This document shows positions 1-12,736 of a stretch of DNA of 64,000 nucleotides, in pieces. Made by a program: the position numbers and the translations under genes. This DNA comes from Macrostomum hystrix. Taxonomy: Eukaryota > Platyhelminthes > Macrostomidae. Positions within the stretch are counted from its first letter, which is position 1, and each line of letters begins with the position of its first letter. The notes under the pieces were generated by a model. That model was not told the origin of the DNA. It did no database searches and saw only the letters and a list, made by a program, of their open reading frames with translations. The stretch is taken from NCBI GenBank assembly GCA_950097015.1, contig CATNEN010000005.1:2657501-2721500 (forward strand), read 5' to 3'.

Positions 1-510
1 CTCAATCCTCTGTGCCACATAATTATCCCCTGTGCTACATCTCTATCCCCTGTGCTACATCTCTATCCCCTGTGCCACATCTCTATCCTCTGTGCCACAT
101 CTCTATCCTCTGTGCCACATCTCTATCCCCTGTGTCACATCTCTATCCTCTGTGCCACATCTCTATCCTGTGTGCTACATCTCTATCCCCTGTGCTACAT
201 CTCTATCCCCTGTGCCACATCTCTATCCTCTGTGCCACATCTCTATCCTGTGTGCTACATCTCTATCCCCTGTGCCACATCTCTATCCTCTGTGCCACAT
301 CTCTATCCCCTGTGCCACATCTCTATCCTCTGTGCCACATCTCTATCCTTTGTGCTACATCTCTATCCTCTGTGCCATATCTCTATTCTCTATCCTCTGT
401 GCCACATCATTATCCTCTGTGCTACATCATTATCCCCTGTGCTACATCTCTATCCCCTGTGCCACATCTCTATCCTCTGTGCTACATCTCTATCCTCTGT
501 GCCACATCTC

Positions 511-1100
511 AGGGGCGAGTGGGGTCAGCGGCTAACGTCGCTGCCTCGCACTCCAAAGGACGCTAGTTCGATTCACCCTTCAAGTCACGATTAATTTCGG
601 TACTTGTTCGGGGGGTTCGGACAGTAGCGACCGGCGGAGGTGCACCATATTTCGTGCAATCAAAGCTTGAAAAATAGCTTCGCTCCTACCTTCTGTGTGA
701 CTGTTCTGCGTTGTATGAGTTATGTGCGTTGGCGCTGGGGCGTTAGACCTTGCGGGGGGTGGCTGGGGGGCGGGTGTACACCGCCGCGTGCTCATCTGGA
801 TTTCCGTCAGCGCGATTGGATAAAGTGTACACTCGCCACCCGGCCCCCCCTGAGGACTGATTTCTATCAGCCTTCCGCCCCGGCTTGGTCTGCTCTGTGC
901 GTGTGCGGGCCTGGGGTGAGAGGCACTCCGGCTGCCGCCCCCTTCCCCGCTTAGCTTGCTGCTGTGTGTGTGAGGTGCCTGCTCAGGGGAGGCGGCGCGA
1001 TGGGCGGCTTTCGCCTAGTTCGCCGGCCTGGGGGCATGCCGTTCCTGTGTCTGTGCGTCAGGTGCCCCAGGCCCCCCTGCAAAGTAAGTAAGTAAGTAAG
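511..1100 (+). mobile_element. SINE-like insert, copy 1 of 4
   Basis: A 590-bp GC-richer block inside the 20-bp satellite. Its first 70 bases look tRNA-derived: a GTGGGGTCAGCGGCTAACG A-box-like stretch and a TAGTTCGATTCAC B-box-like stretch about 45 bases later. It ends in a short (AAGT)n tail. The satellite resumes with the same 11 bases that precede the block (TGCCACATCTC at 500-510 and 1101-1111), as expected for a target-site duplication. The short ORFs inside (for example 104 codons at 640-954) have no recognisable product. Confidence 0.65.
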
Positions 1101-1978
1101 TGCCACATCTCTATCCTCTGTGCTACATCTCTATCCCCTGTGCCACATCTCTATCCTCTGTGCCACATCTCTATCCCCTGTGCTACATCTCTATCCTCTG
1201 TGCCACATCTCTATCCTCTGTGCTACATCTCAATCCTCTGTGCCACATCTCTATCCTCTGTGCCACATCTCTATCCTCTGTGCCACATCTCTATCCCCTG
1301 TGCTACATCTCTATCCTCTGTGCTACATCTCAATCCTCTGTGCCACATCTCTATCCTCTGTGCCACATCTCTATCCTCTGTGCCACATCTCTATCCCCTG
1401 TGCTACATCTCTATCCTCTGTGCTACATCTCAATCCTCTGTGCCACATAATTATCCCCTGTGCTACATCTCTATCCCCTGTGCTACATCTCTATCCCCTG
1501 TGCCACATCTCTATCCTCTGTGCCACATCTCTATCCTCTGTGCCACATCTCTATCCCCTGTGTCACATCTCTATCCTCTGTGCCACATCTCTATCCTGTG
1601 TGCTACATCTCTATCCCCTGTGCTACATCTCTATCCCCTGTGCCACATCTCTATCCTCTGTGCCACATCTCTATCCTGTGTGCTACATCTCTATCCCCTG
1701 TGCCACATCTCTATCCTCTGTGCCACATCTCTATCCCCTGTGCCACATCTCTATCCTCTGTGCCACATCTCTATCCTTTGTGCTACATCTCTATCCTCTG
1801 TGCCATATCTCTATTCTCTATCCTCTGTGCCACATCATTATCCTCTGTGCTACATCATTATCCCCTGTGCTACATCTCTATCCCCTGTGCTACATCTCTA
1901 TCCCCTGTGCTACATCTCTATCCCCTGTGCCACATCTCTATCCTCTGTGCTACATCTCTATCCTCTGTGCCACATCTC

Positions 1979-2568
1979 AGGGGCGAGTGGGGTCAGCGGC
2001 TAACGTCGCTGCCTCGCACTCCAAAGGACGCTAGTTCGATTCACCCTTCAAGTCACGATTAATTTCGGTACTTGTTCGGGGGGTTCGGACAGTAGCGACC
2101 GGCGGAGGTGCACCATATTTCGTGCAATCAAAGCTTGAAAAATAGCTTCGCTCCTACCTTCTGTGTGACTGTTCTGCGTTGTATGAGTTATGTGCGTTGG
2201 CGCTGGGGCGTTAGACCTTGCGGGGGGTGGCTGGGGGGCGGGTGTACACCGCCGCGTGCTCATCTGGATTTCCGTCAGCGCGATTGGATAAAGTGTACAC
2301 TCGCCACCCGGCCCCCCCTGAGGACTGATTTCTATCAGCCTTCCGCCCCGGCTTGGTCTGCTCTGTGCGTGTGCGGGCCTGGGGTGAGAGGCACTCCGGC
2401 TGCCGCCCCCTTCCCCGCTTAGCTTGCTGCTGTGTGTGTGAGGTGCCTGCTCAGGGGAGGCGGCGCGATGGGCGGCTTTCGCCTAGTTCGCCGGCCTGGG
2501 GGCATGCCGTTCCTGTGTCTGTGCGTCAGGTGCCCCAGGCCCCCCTGCAAAGTAAGTAAGTAAGTAAG
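1979..2568 (+). mobile_element. SINE-like insert, copy 2 of 4
   Basis: Same 590-bp block with the same flanking satellite phase as the first copy and no difference seen by eye. This points to co-amplification with the satellite rather than independent insertion. Confidence 0.65.
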
Positions 2569-3366
2569 TGCCACATCTCTATCCTCTGTGCTACATCTCT
2601 ATCCCCTGTGCCACATCTCTATCCTCTGTGCCACATCTCTATCCCCTGTGCTACATCTCTATCCTCTGTGCCACATCTCTATCCTCTGTGCTACATCTCA
2701 ATCCTCTGTGCCACATCTCTATCCTCTGTGCCACATCTCTATCCTCTGTGCCACATCTCTATCCCCTGTGCTACATCTCTATCCTCTGTGCTACATCTCA
2801 ATCCTCTGTGCCACATCTCTATCCTCTGTGCCACATCTCTATCCTCTGTGCCACATCTCTATCCCCTGTGCTACATCTCTATCCTCTGTGCTACATCTCA
2901 ATCCTCTGTGCCACATAATTATCCCCTGTGCTACATCTCTATCCCCTGTGCTACATCTCTATCCCCTGTGCCACATCTCTATCCTCTGTGCCACATCTCT
3001 ATCCTCTGTGCCACATCTCTATCCCCTGTGTCACATCTCTATCCTCTGTGCCACATCTCTATCCTGTGTGCTACATCTCTATCCCCTGTGCCACATCTCT
3101 ATCCTCTGTGCCACATCTCTATCCCCTGTGCCACATCTCTATCCTCTGTGCCACATCTCTATCCTTTGTGCTACATCTCTATCCTCTGTGCCATATCTCT
3201 ATTCTCTATCCTCTGTGCCACATCATTATCCTCTGTGCTACATCATTATCCCCTGTGCTACATCTCTATCCCCTGTGCTACATCTCTATCCCCTGTGCTA
3301 CATCTCTATCCCCTGTGCCACATCTCTATCCTCTGTGCTACATCTCTATCCTCTGTGCCACATCTC

Positions 3367-3956
3367 AGGGGCGAGTGGGGTCAGCGGCTAACGTCGCTGC
3401 CTCGCACTCCAAAGGACGCTAGTTCGATTCACCCTTCAAGTCACGATTAATTTCGGTACTTGTTCGGGGGGTTCGGACAGTAGCGACCGGCGGAGGTGCA
3501 CCATATTTCGTGCAATCAAAGCTTGAAAAATAGCTTCGCTCCTACCTTCTGTGTGACTGTTCTGCGTTGTATGAGTTATGTGCGTTGGCGCTGGGGCGTT
3601 AGACCTTGCGGGGGGTGGCTGGGGGGCGGGTGTACACCGCCGCGTGCTCATCTGGATTTCCGTCAGCGCGATTGGATAAAGTGTACACTCGCCACCCGGC
3701 CCCCCCTGAGGACTGATTTCTATCAGCCTTCCGCCCCGGCTTGGTCTGCTCTGTGCGTGTGCGGGCCTGGGGTGAGAGGCACTCCGGCTGCCGCCCCCTT
3801 CCCCGCTTAGCTTGCTGCTGTGTGTGTGAGGTGCCTGCTCAGGGGAGGCGGCGCGATGGGCGGCTTTCGCCTAGTTCGCCGGCCTGGGGGCATGCCGTTC
3901 CTGTGTCTGTGCGTCAGGTGCCCCAGGCCCCCCTGCAAAGTAAGTAAGTAAGTAAG
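3367..3956 (+). mobile_element. SINE-like insert, copy 3 of 4
   Basis: Same 590-bp block. The satellite stretch before it is 80 bp (four 20-mers) shorter than before copies 2 and 4. Confidence 0.65.
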
Positions 3957-4834
3957 TGCCACATCTCTATCCTCTGTGCTACATCTCTATCCCCTGTGCC
4001 ACATCTCTATCCTCTGTGCCACATCTCTATCCCCTGTGCTACATCTCTATCCTCTGTGCCACATCTCTATCCTCTGTGCTACATCTCAATCCTCTGTGCC
4101 ACATCTCTATCCTCTGTGCCACATCTCTATCCTCTGTGCCACATCTCTATCCCCTGTGCTACATCTCTATCCTCTGTGCTACATCTCAATCCTCTGTGCC
4201 ACATCTCTATCCTCTGTGCCACATCTCTATCCTCTGTGCCACATCTCTATCCCCTGTGCTACATCTCTATCCTCTGTGCTACATCTCAATCCTCTGTGCC
4301 ACATAATTATCCCCTGTGCTACATCTCTATCCCCTGTGCTACATCTCTATCCCCTGTGCCACATCTCTATCCTCTGTGCCACATCTCTATCCTCTGTGCC
4401 ACATCTCTATCCCCTGTGTCACATCTCTATCCTCTGTGCCACATCTCTATCCTGTGTGCTACATCTCTATCCCCTGTGCTACATCTCTATCCCCTGTGCC
4501 ACATCTCTATCCTCTGTGCCACATCTCTATCCTGTGTGCTACATCTCTATCCCCTGTGCCACATCTCTATCCTCTGTGCCACATCTCTATCCCCTGTGCC
4601 ACATCTCTATCCTCTGTGCCACATCTCTATCCTTTGTGCTACATCTCTATCCTCTGTGCCATATCTCTATTCTCTATCCTCTGTGCCACATCATTATCCT
4701 CTGTGCTACATCATTATCCCCTGTGCTACATCTCTATCCCCTGTGCTACATCTCTATCCCCTGTGCTACATCTCTATCCCCTGTGCCACATCTCTATCCT
4801 CTGTGCTACATCTCTATCCTCTGTGCCACATCTC

Positions 4835-5424
4835 AGGGGCGAGTGGGGTCAGCGGCTAACGTCGCTGCCTCGCACTCCAAAGGACGCTAGTTCGATTCAC
4901 CCTTCAAGTCACGATTAATTTCGGTACTTGTTCGGGGGGTTCGGACAGTAGCGACCGGCGGAGGTGCACCATATTTCGTGCAATCAAAGCTTGAAAAATA
5001 GCTTCGCTCCTACCTTCTGTGTGACTGTTCTGCGTTGTATGAGTTATGTGCGTTGGCGCTGGGGCGTTAGACCTTGCGGGGGGTGGCTGGGGGGCGGGTG
5101 TACACCGCCGCGTGCTCATCTGGATTTCCGTCAGCGCGATTGGATAAAGTGTACACTCGCCACCCGGCCCCCCCTGAGGACTGATTTCTATCAGCCTTCC
5201 GCCCCGGCTTGGTCTGCTCTGTGCGTGTGCGGGCCTGGGGTGAGAGGCACTCCGGCTGCCGCCCCCTTCCCCGCTTAGCTTGCTGCTGTGTGTGTGAGGT
5301 GCCTGCTCAGGGGAGGCGGCGCGATGGGCGGCTTTCGCCTAGTTCGCCGGCCTGGGGGCATGCCGTTCCTGTGTCTGTGCGTCAGGTGCCCCAGGCCCCC
5401 CTGCAAAGTAAGTAAGTAAGTAAG
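4835..5424 (+). mobile_element. SINE-like insert, copy 4 of 4
   Basis: Same 590-bp block with its (AAGT)n tail. The satellite after it is the terminal block and carries no further insert. Confidence 0.65.
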
Positions 5425-6665
5425 TGCCACATCTCTATCCTCTGTGCTACATCTCTATCCCCTGTGCCACATCTCTATCCTCTGTGCCACATCTCTATCC
5501 CCTGTGCTACATCTCTATCCTCTGTGCCACATCTCTATCCTCTGTGCTACATCTCAATCCTCTGTGCCACATCTCTATCCTCTGTGCCACATCTCTATCC
5601 TCTGTGCCACATCTCTATCCCCTGTGCTACATCTCTATCCTCTGTGCTACATCTCAATCCTCTGTGCCACATCTCTATCCTCTGTGCCACATCTCTATCC
5701 TCTGTGCCACATCTCTATCCCCTGTGCTACATCTCTATCCTCTGTGCTACATCTCAATCCTCTGTGCCACATAATTATCCCCTGTGCTACATCTCTATCC
5801 CCTGTGCTACATCTCTATCCCCTGTGCCACATCTCTATCCTCTGTGCCACATCTCTATCCTCTGTGCCACATCTCTATCCCCTGTGTCACATCTCTATCC
5901 TCTGTGCCACATCTCTATCCTGTGTGCTACATCTCTATCCCCTGTGCTACATCTCTATCCCCTGTGCCACATCTCTATCCTCTGTGCCACATCTCTATCC
6001 TCTGTGCCACATCTCTATCCCCTGTGTCACATCTCTATCCTCTGTGCCACATCTCTATCCTGTGTGCTACATCTCTATCCTCTGTGCCATATCTCTATTC
6101 TCTATCCTCTGTGCCACATCATTATCCTCTGTGCTACATCATTATCCCCTGTGCTACATCTCTATCCCCTGTGCTACATCTCTATCCCCTGTGCTACATC
6201 TCTATCCCCTGTGCCACATCTCTATCCTCTGTGCTACATCTCTATCCTCTGTGCCACATCTCTATCCTCTGTGCTACATCGCTATCCTCTGTGCCACATC
6301 TCTATCCTCTGTGCCACATCTCTATCCTCTGTGCCACATCTCTATCCTCTGTGCCACATCCCTATCCCCTGTGCCACATCTCTATCCTCTGTGCCACATC
6401 TCTATACCCTGTGCCACATCTTTATCCTCTGTGCCACATCTCTATCCCTCTCTTTCACATCTCTATCCCTCTTTTTCACATCTCTATTCTTTCTTTCACA
6501 TCTCTATCCATTCTTTCACATCTCTATCCTTTCTTTCACATCTCTATCCATTCTTTCACATCTCTATCCATTCTTTCACATCTCTATCCATTCTTTCACA
6601 TCTCTATCCTTTCTTTCACATCTCTATCCATTCTTTCACATCTCTATCCATTCTTTCACATCTCT

Positions 6666-7039
6666 TGACCTGTTTTGCAGCAACTCTTAATCAGTTCCGT
6701 ATGAATAGATACAATTACATGTGTTCAAATGCAGTATATAACACAGTTACGGCACAAGTAATCAGTTTTTAGTCACTATCTTAACCGGCGATAAAAGTAC
6801 ATTTACATTGCCTTATATTTCAAAAAGGTTTTTTGGCTGTTGAGAAAATATAAGTAACTTTATACAATGAACAGCCCACTATACTGTACTGGGATAAATC
6901 AATAAGTTTTTTCTTCAGAAATTTTCTGAACTTTAGTGAGCGGGCGGGGGAGGCACAGTACTTGATTATGTATACTGTATTATATTATAGTTAGATTCAT
7001 TACCTATTAGTATTGTTCAACGCATAGTATTTGGTTAAA
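6666..7039. other. AT-rich spacer, no gene seen
   Basis: Single-copy AT-rich sequence between two arrays, with scattered stops in all frames. Nothing recognised. Confidence 0.6.
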
Positions 7040-9095
7040 GAAACCTAGTTCGTGAAGTTACTGGCTTGTGAAGTTACTAGTTTGTGAAGTTACTGGCTTG
7101 TGAAGTTACTAGTTTGTAAAGTACTGGCTTGTGAAGTTACTAGTTCGTGAAGTTACTGGCTTGTAACGTTACTAGTTTGTGAAGTTACTGGCTTGTAACG
7201 TTACTAGTTCGTGAAGTTACTGGCTTGTGAAGTTACTAGTTTGTGAAGTTACTGGCTTGTAACGTTACTAGCTCGTAAAGTTACTGGCTTGTGAGGTTAC
7301 TAGTTTGTGAAGTTACTGGCTTGTAAAGTTACTAGCTCGTAAAGTTACTGGCTTGTGAAGTTACTAGTTCGTGAAGTTACTGGCTTGTGAAGTTACTAGT
7401 TTTTTTAATAACTTGCTTGGAAAGTTACTAGCTCGTAAAGTTACTGGCTTGTGAAGTTACTAGTTTGTGAAGTTACTGGCTTGTGAAGTTACTAGTTTGT
7501 GAAGTTACTGGCTTGTAAAGTTACTAGTTCGTGAAGTTACTGGCTTGTGAAGTTACTAGTTCGTGAAGTTACTGGCTTGTGAAGTTACTAGTTTGTGAAG
7601 TTACTGGCTTGTGAAGTTACTAGTTCGTGAAGTTACTGGCTTGTGAAGTTACTAGTTTGTGAAGTTACTGGCTTGTGAAGTTACTAGTTCGTGAAGTTAC
7701 TGGCTTGTGAAGTTACTAGTTTGTGAAGTTACTGGCTTGTGAAGTTACTAGTTCGTGAAGTTACTGGCTTGTGAAGTTACTAGTTCGTGAAGTTACTGGC
7801 TTGTGAAGTTACTAGTTTGTGAAGTTACTGGCTTGTAAAGTTACTAGTTTGTAAAGTTACTGGCTTGTGAAGTTACTAGTTCGTGAAGTTACTGGCTTGT
7901 GAAGTTACTAGTTTGTGAAGTTACTGGCTTGTAAAGTTACTAGCTCGTAAAGTTACTGGCTTGTAAAGTTACTAGTTTGTGAAGTTACTGGCTTGTAAAG
8001 TTACTAGTTCGTAAAGTTACTGGCTTGTAAAGTTACTAGTTCGTAAAGTTACTGGCTTGTGAAGTTACTAGTTCGTGAAGTTACTGGCTTGTGAAGTTAC
8101 TAGTTTGTGAAGTTACTGGCTTGTGAAGTTACTAGTTCGTGAAGTTACTGGCTTGTGAAGTTACTAGTTTGTGAAGTTACTGGCTTGTGAAGTTACTAGT
8201 TTGTGAAGTTACTGGCTTGTGAAGTTACTAGTTTGTGAAGTTACTGGCTTGTGAAGTTACTAGTTCGTGAAGTTACTGGCTTGTGAAGTTACTAGTTCGT
8301 GAAGTTACTGGCTTGTGAAGTTACTAGTTTGTGAAGTTACTGGCTTGTAAAGTTACTAGTTTGTAAAGTTACTGGCTTGTGAAGTTACTAGTTCGTGAAG
8401 TTACTGGCTTGTGAAGTTACTAGTTTGTGAAGTTACTGGCTTGTAAAGTTACTAGCTCGTAAAGTTACTGGCTTGTAAAGTTACTAGTTTGTGAAGTTAC
8501 TGGCTTGTAAAGTTACTAGCTCGTAAAGTTACTGGCTTGTAAAGTTACTAGTTCGTAAAGTTACTGGCTTGTGAAGTTACTAGTTCGTGAAGTTACTGGC
8601 TTGTGAAGTTACTAGTTTGTGAAGTTACTGGCTTGTAACGTTACTAGTTCGTGAAGTTACTGGCTTGTGAAGTTACTAGTTTGTGAAGTTACTGGCTTGT
8701 AACGTTACTAGCTCGTAAAGTTACTGGCTTGTGAAGTTACTAGTTTGTGAAGTTACTGGCTTGTGAAGTTACTAGTACGTGAAGTTACTGGCTTGTGAAG
8801 TTACTAGTTCGTGAAGTTACTGGCTTGTGAAGTTACTAGTTTGTGAAGTTACTGGCTTGTAAAGTTACTAGTTTGTAAAGTTACTGGCTTGTGAAGTTAC
8901 TAGTTCGTGAAGTTACTGGCTTGTGAAGTTACTAGTTTGTGAAGTTACTGGCTTGTAAAGTTACTAGCTCGTAAAGTTACTGGCTTGTAAAGTTACTAGT
9001 TTGTGAAGTTACTGGCTTGTAAAGTTACTAGCTCGTAAAGTTACTGGCTTGTAAAGTTACTAGTTCGTAAAGTTACTGGCTTGTGAAGTTACTAT
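7040..9095. repeat. 16/32-bp dimeric minisatellite with 512-bp higher order
   Basis: Two 16-bp monomers alternate strictly: GTTACTGGCTTGTGAA and GTTACTAGTTTGTGAA (variants TTCG, CTCG, GTAA). This gives a 32-bp dimer repeated about 64 times. A marker pattern of variant dimers recurs at 7811, 8323 and 8835, exactly 512 bp (16 dimers) apart, so the right half is a higher-order array. No gene. Confidence 0.95.
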
Positions 9096-10034
9096 CTTCT
9101 GTATTTACTAGCTTCAGAGGTTACCTGCCCGAGTAGACTTTACTAGATTTTAAAGTTTCTCGGTTTTGTTTCTTTTTTTGTTAGCTAACAATAAAAGCAA
9201 TATAATTGACCTGAACGTAACCAATATCAGTCATTGAATTTTAATCAGGATTGCTTTTTTTACTCTGAAAATAGTTAGCAAAACTTTTAAATATTCTTTT
9301 TCTGTCTCAAAGCAATGATTTATATAAGCAGTTAGAATCTAATTTTTATAGAATACCTAGTAAGCTATCTGTTCTATATTTTCAGATTCAATAATAATCT
9401 AAATCTATGGTATACGCATGTGACTACTATCGATAGTCAGAATAATTAGTAGTATAAGAGCTGTACTTACAAAAAAGCATTTCTGTATCTAAAAAATGTA
9501 AGGCATAAGTTTTTGTGGTCGTCAATGTAATTACAAGAAGTAATGTCTCGTAATCTCGCATAAAAAATATAAAAAGACAACACAATCAATAGCGCAAAAG
9601 ATTTGCTGCATAAATCTTCATCAGCTTCGATAATAAACTGTCTATTTAGATATAATATCCGGGTATTTGTATCGATTTTTTTGTCAGTGAATAGGTCAAT
9701 TATGAAGTATAAAATCAGTGTATATATATCAGAGCAATTTGTAAAACATAAACAACCAATAATATTTTGTTACAAAAAAACTAATACACATAAACAATAA
9801 TACGTCACAATATATGACCACCGAATAAAATATGCTAAAACAGAAAAAGTATTTGTTGACTGTTTCAGTGCTAGTAATATGTAAGACCAATCATTTGACT
9901 ACAGATAAAATCACAAGTACATCAATCTAGGAATGCGCTGTTTTCAACAGACTGAAATAATTCTATCTAACTTTAACTATATCCCTGGGGTTGGTGCAAC
10001 CTTCTTATCTAAACGCAATTATCTACGAGTATAT
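9096..10034. other. AT-rich spacer, no gene seen
   Basis: AT-rich unique sequence between the 32-bp array and the hAT-like element. The longest ORF (65 codons at 9603) has no recognisable features. Confidence 0.6.
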
Positions 10035-11876
10035 CAGGTGTCGGCAAACTTATTAGCTAGCGGGCCAAAAATAGTACCTAAAAGACGACAGTGGGCCGCG
10101 TTGACTGTAGAAATGTAAGAGAAATATATCAGAGATAGGGGAGAGATGAGACACGAAAGAGATGAGACACTGGATAGATGAGACACGGGAGAGACGAGAC
10201 AATGGATAGATGAGACACGGGAGAGATAAGACAGAGGAGAGGTGAGACAAAGGAGAGATAAGACACGGGAGAGACGAGACAATGGATAGATGAGACACGG
10301 GAGAGACGAGACAATGGATAGATGAGACACGGGAGAGACGAGACAATGGATAGATGAGACACGGGAGAGACGAGACAATGGATAGATGAGACACGGGAGA
10401 GACGAGACAATGGATAGATGAGACATGGGAGAGACGAGACAATGGATAGATGAGACACGGGAGAGACGAGACAATGGATAGATGAGACACGGGAGAGACG
10501 AGACAATGGATAGATGAGACACGGGAGAGACGAGACAATGGATAGATGAGACACGGGAGAGACGAGACAGTGGATAGATGAGACACGGGAGAGACGAGAC
10601 AGTGGATAGATGAGACACGGGAGAGACGAGACAATGGATAGATGAGACACGGGAGAGACGAGACAATGGATAGATGAGACACGGGAGAGACGAGACAATG
10701 GATAGATGAGACACGGGAGAGACGAGACAATGGATAGATGAGACACGGGAGAGACGAGACAATGGATAGATGAGACACGGGAGAGACGAGACAATGGATA
10801 GATGAGACACGGGAGAGACGAGACAATGGATAGATGAGACACGGGAGAGACGAGACAATGGATAGATGAGACACGGGAGAGACGAGACAATGGATAGATG
10901 AGACACGGGAGAGACGAGACAATGGATAGATGAGACACGGGAGAGACGAGACAATGGATAGATGAGACACGGGAGAGACGAGACAATGGATAGATGAGAC
11001 ATGGGAGAGACGAGACAATGGATAGATGAGACACGGGAGAGACGAGACAATGGATAGATGAGACACGGGAGAGACGAGACAATGGATAGATGAGACACGG
11101 GAGAGACGAGACAATGGATAGATGAGACACGGGAGAGACGAGACAGTGGATAGATGAGACACGGGAGAGACGAGACAGTGGATAGATGAGACACGGGAGA
11201 GACGAGACAATGGATAGATGAGACACGGGAGAGACGAGACAATGGATAGATGAGACACGGGAGAGACGAGACAATGGATAGATGAGACACGGGAGAGACG
11301 AGACAATGGATAGATGAGACACGGGAGAGACGAGACAATGGATAGATGAGACACGGGAGAGACGAGACAATGGATAGATGAGACACGGGAGAGACGAGAC
11401 AATGGATAGATGAGACACGGGAGAGACGAGACAATGGATAGATGAGACACGGGAGAGACGAGACAATGGATAGATGAGACACGGGAGAGACGAGACAATG
11501 GATAGATGAGACACGGGAGAGACGAGACAATGGATAGATGAGACACGGGAGAGACGAGACAATGGATAGATGAGACACGGGAGAGACGAGACAATGGATA
11601 GATGAGACACGGGAGAGACGAGACAATGGATAGATGAGACACGGGAGAGACGAGACAATGGATAGATGAGACACGGGAGAGACGAGACAATGGAGAGATA
11701 AGACACGGGAGAGACGAGACAATGGAGAGATAAGACACGGGAGAGGTGACACACGGGAGAGATGAGACAGGGGAAAGTTGAAACAGGATACAATAGGTGT
11801 CGGAGGGGGCAACGGGCCGGATTTGGAAGCTTTGAGGGCCGCATCTGGCCCGCGGGCCGGAGTTTGCCGACCCCTG
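10035..11876. mobile_element. hAT-type non-autonomous element with minisatellite core
   Basis: The left end reads CAGGTGTCGGCAAACT (10035-10050). The right end, read on the minus strand from 11876, is CAGGGGTCGGCAAACT. These terminal inverted repeats match the CAGGGGTCGGCAAAC-type ends of hAT transposons (Charlie/MER-like). Sub-terminal GCGGGCC motifs also mirror each other. The 8-bp flanks are GAGTATAT and ATCTATAT and share only the last five bases, so the target duplication is degraded or uncertain. The interior holds no transposase; it is almost wholly the 32-bp array at 10135-11760. Confidence 0.75.
10135..11760. repeat. 32-bp minisatellite inside the hAT-like element
   Basis: About 49 copies of a dimer of GAGACACGGGAGAGAC and GAGACAATGGATAGAT. 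It is purine-rich on the plus strand, so all three minus-strand frames lack stops over about 1.7 kb. These are not regarded as genes. The 16-bp half-unit recurs in a separate array at 48.0-48.65 kb. Confidence 0.95.
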
Positions 11877-12736
11877 ATCTATATCTTCAATTATCACCTG
11901 ATGGGGTGCTACCTGCCTTACTAACCTCAATTGTTTATACCTTTGATTATCACCTACACTGCTTAACCGCATTCAATTTCTTAGAAAATAAACTATAATC
12001 AGCCAACCCGAAGTAATTATAGCCAGAAAACCTGAAAAGCTATAGCAACAACAATAGAAACAAAACCTAACTTACTATTTTATGTGAAATGTATAGCAGT
12101 GCAACAAACAATTGTCAATATTAGGCTGTGTTGGAACGCTCTTGTAACGCAAACAATTTGGCGCCAATTCAAATTCGATCTTGATCGATTTAAAATAGAA
12201 GAAAAACTCATGGAATAAATCGAATTGTTTTGTTCAAACAAATATAACACGTAAGCACACGTAAGTAATAGAATAATGGAAGCGACAACGGCAGCGGACT
12301 ACAAACGCTCAGATAGAGCACATATTGATAAATGCAAATGCCAAAAAATCGAAGTAAATCGTACAACAAGATATAGTTACTGCTTAATAGACGTATATTA
12401 GAACAATTAGCTAGCTACTAAATATAATATTTCGAGTGAAATGGAAGCATAAAAAGGCTATTCTATAATGCAAGACAGTTTAAACAAATAATAGAATTAT
12501 TGACTAACCGATCGGACATGATACAGTAACACAATAAAATCAGCCACCGAAAAATCCGTGCCAGGAAAAAAGTAATTATGCGACTATAACTAGAAACAAT
12601 AACATACAGATGGAATGCATCAATTCAAAGCAAGCGCGCAATTATACAGCAGGAATGTAGCTAACACAATGGGACAATAATATAGCATGAATATGTAAAT
12701 TATTTCTTGAAGTTAGCTGTACACTACTTCTCGCAA
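11877..12736. other. AT-rich spacer, no gene seen
   Basis: AT-rich unique sequence with no ORF over 60 codons beyond the hAT end and no recognisable RNA gene. Confidence 0.6.

Larger units (their letters stand above)
1..6665 (+). repeat. 20-bp satellite with higher-order structure
   Basis: Tandem repeat of the 20-mer TGTGCCACATCTCTATCCTC with single-base variants (C/T at the GCC/GCT position, CCCC/CCTC, occasional CATAATTA). Four identical 590-bp blocks (511-1100, 1979-2568, 3367-3956, 4835-5424) interrupt it. Together they give higher-order units spaced 1468, 1388 and 1468 bp; the 80-bp difference is four 20-mers. From about 6440 the unit changes to a TTTCACATCTCTATCCATTC form and stops at about 6665. 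No stop codon occurs in any forward frame of the plain array, so very long ORFs arise. I regard these as non-genic. Confidence 0.95.

Noticed and set aside
640-954. 104-codon ORF repeated in each SINE-like insert
   Set aside because: It is repeated only because the insert is repeated; low complexity and no domain.
5444-6772. 442-codon plus ORF and its two frame-mates
   Set aside because: They are satellite frames without a coding signature, running into unrelated unique sequence before stopping.
10034-11972. Three overlapping minus-strand ORFs of 571-639 codons
   Set aside because: They are stop-free frames of the 32-bp array; all three frames are open at once and the encoded repeats change nothing between frames.
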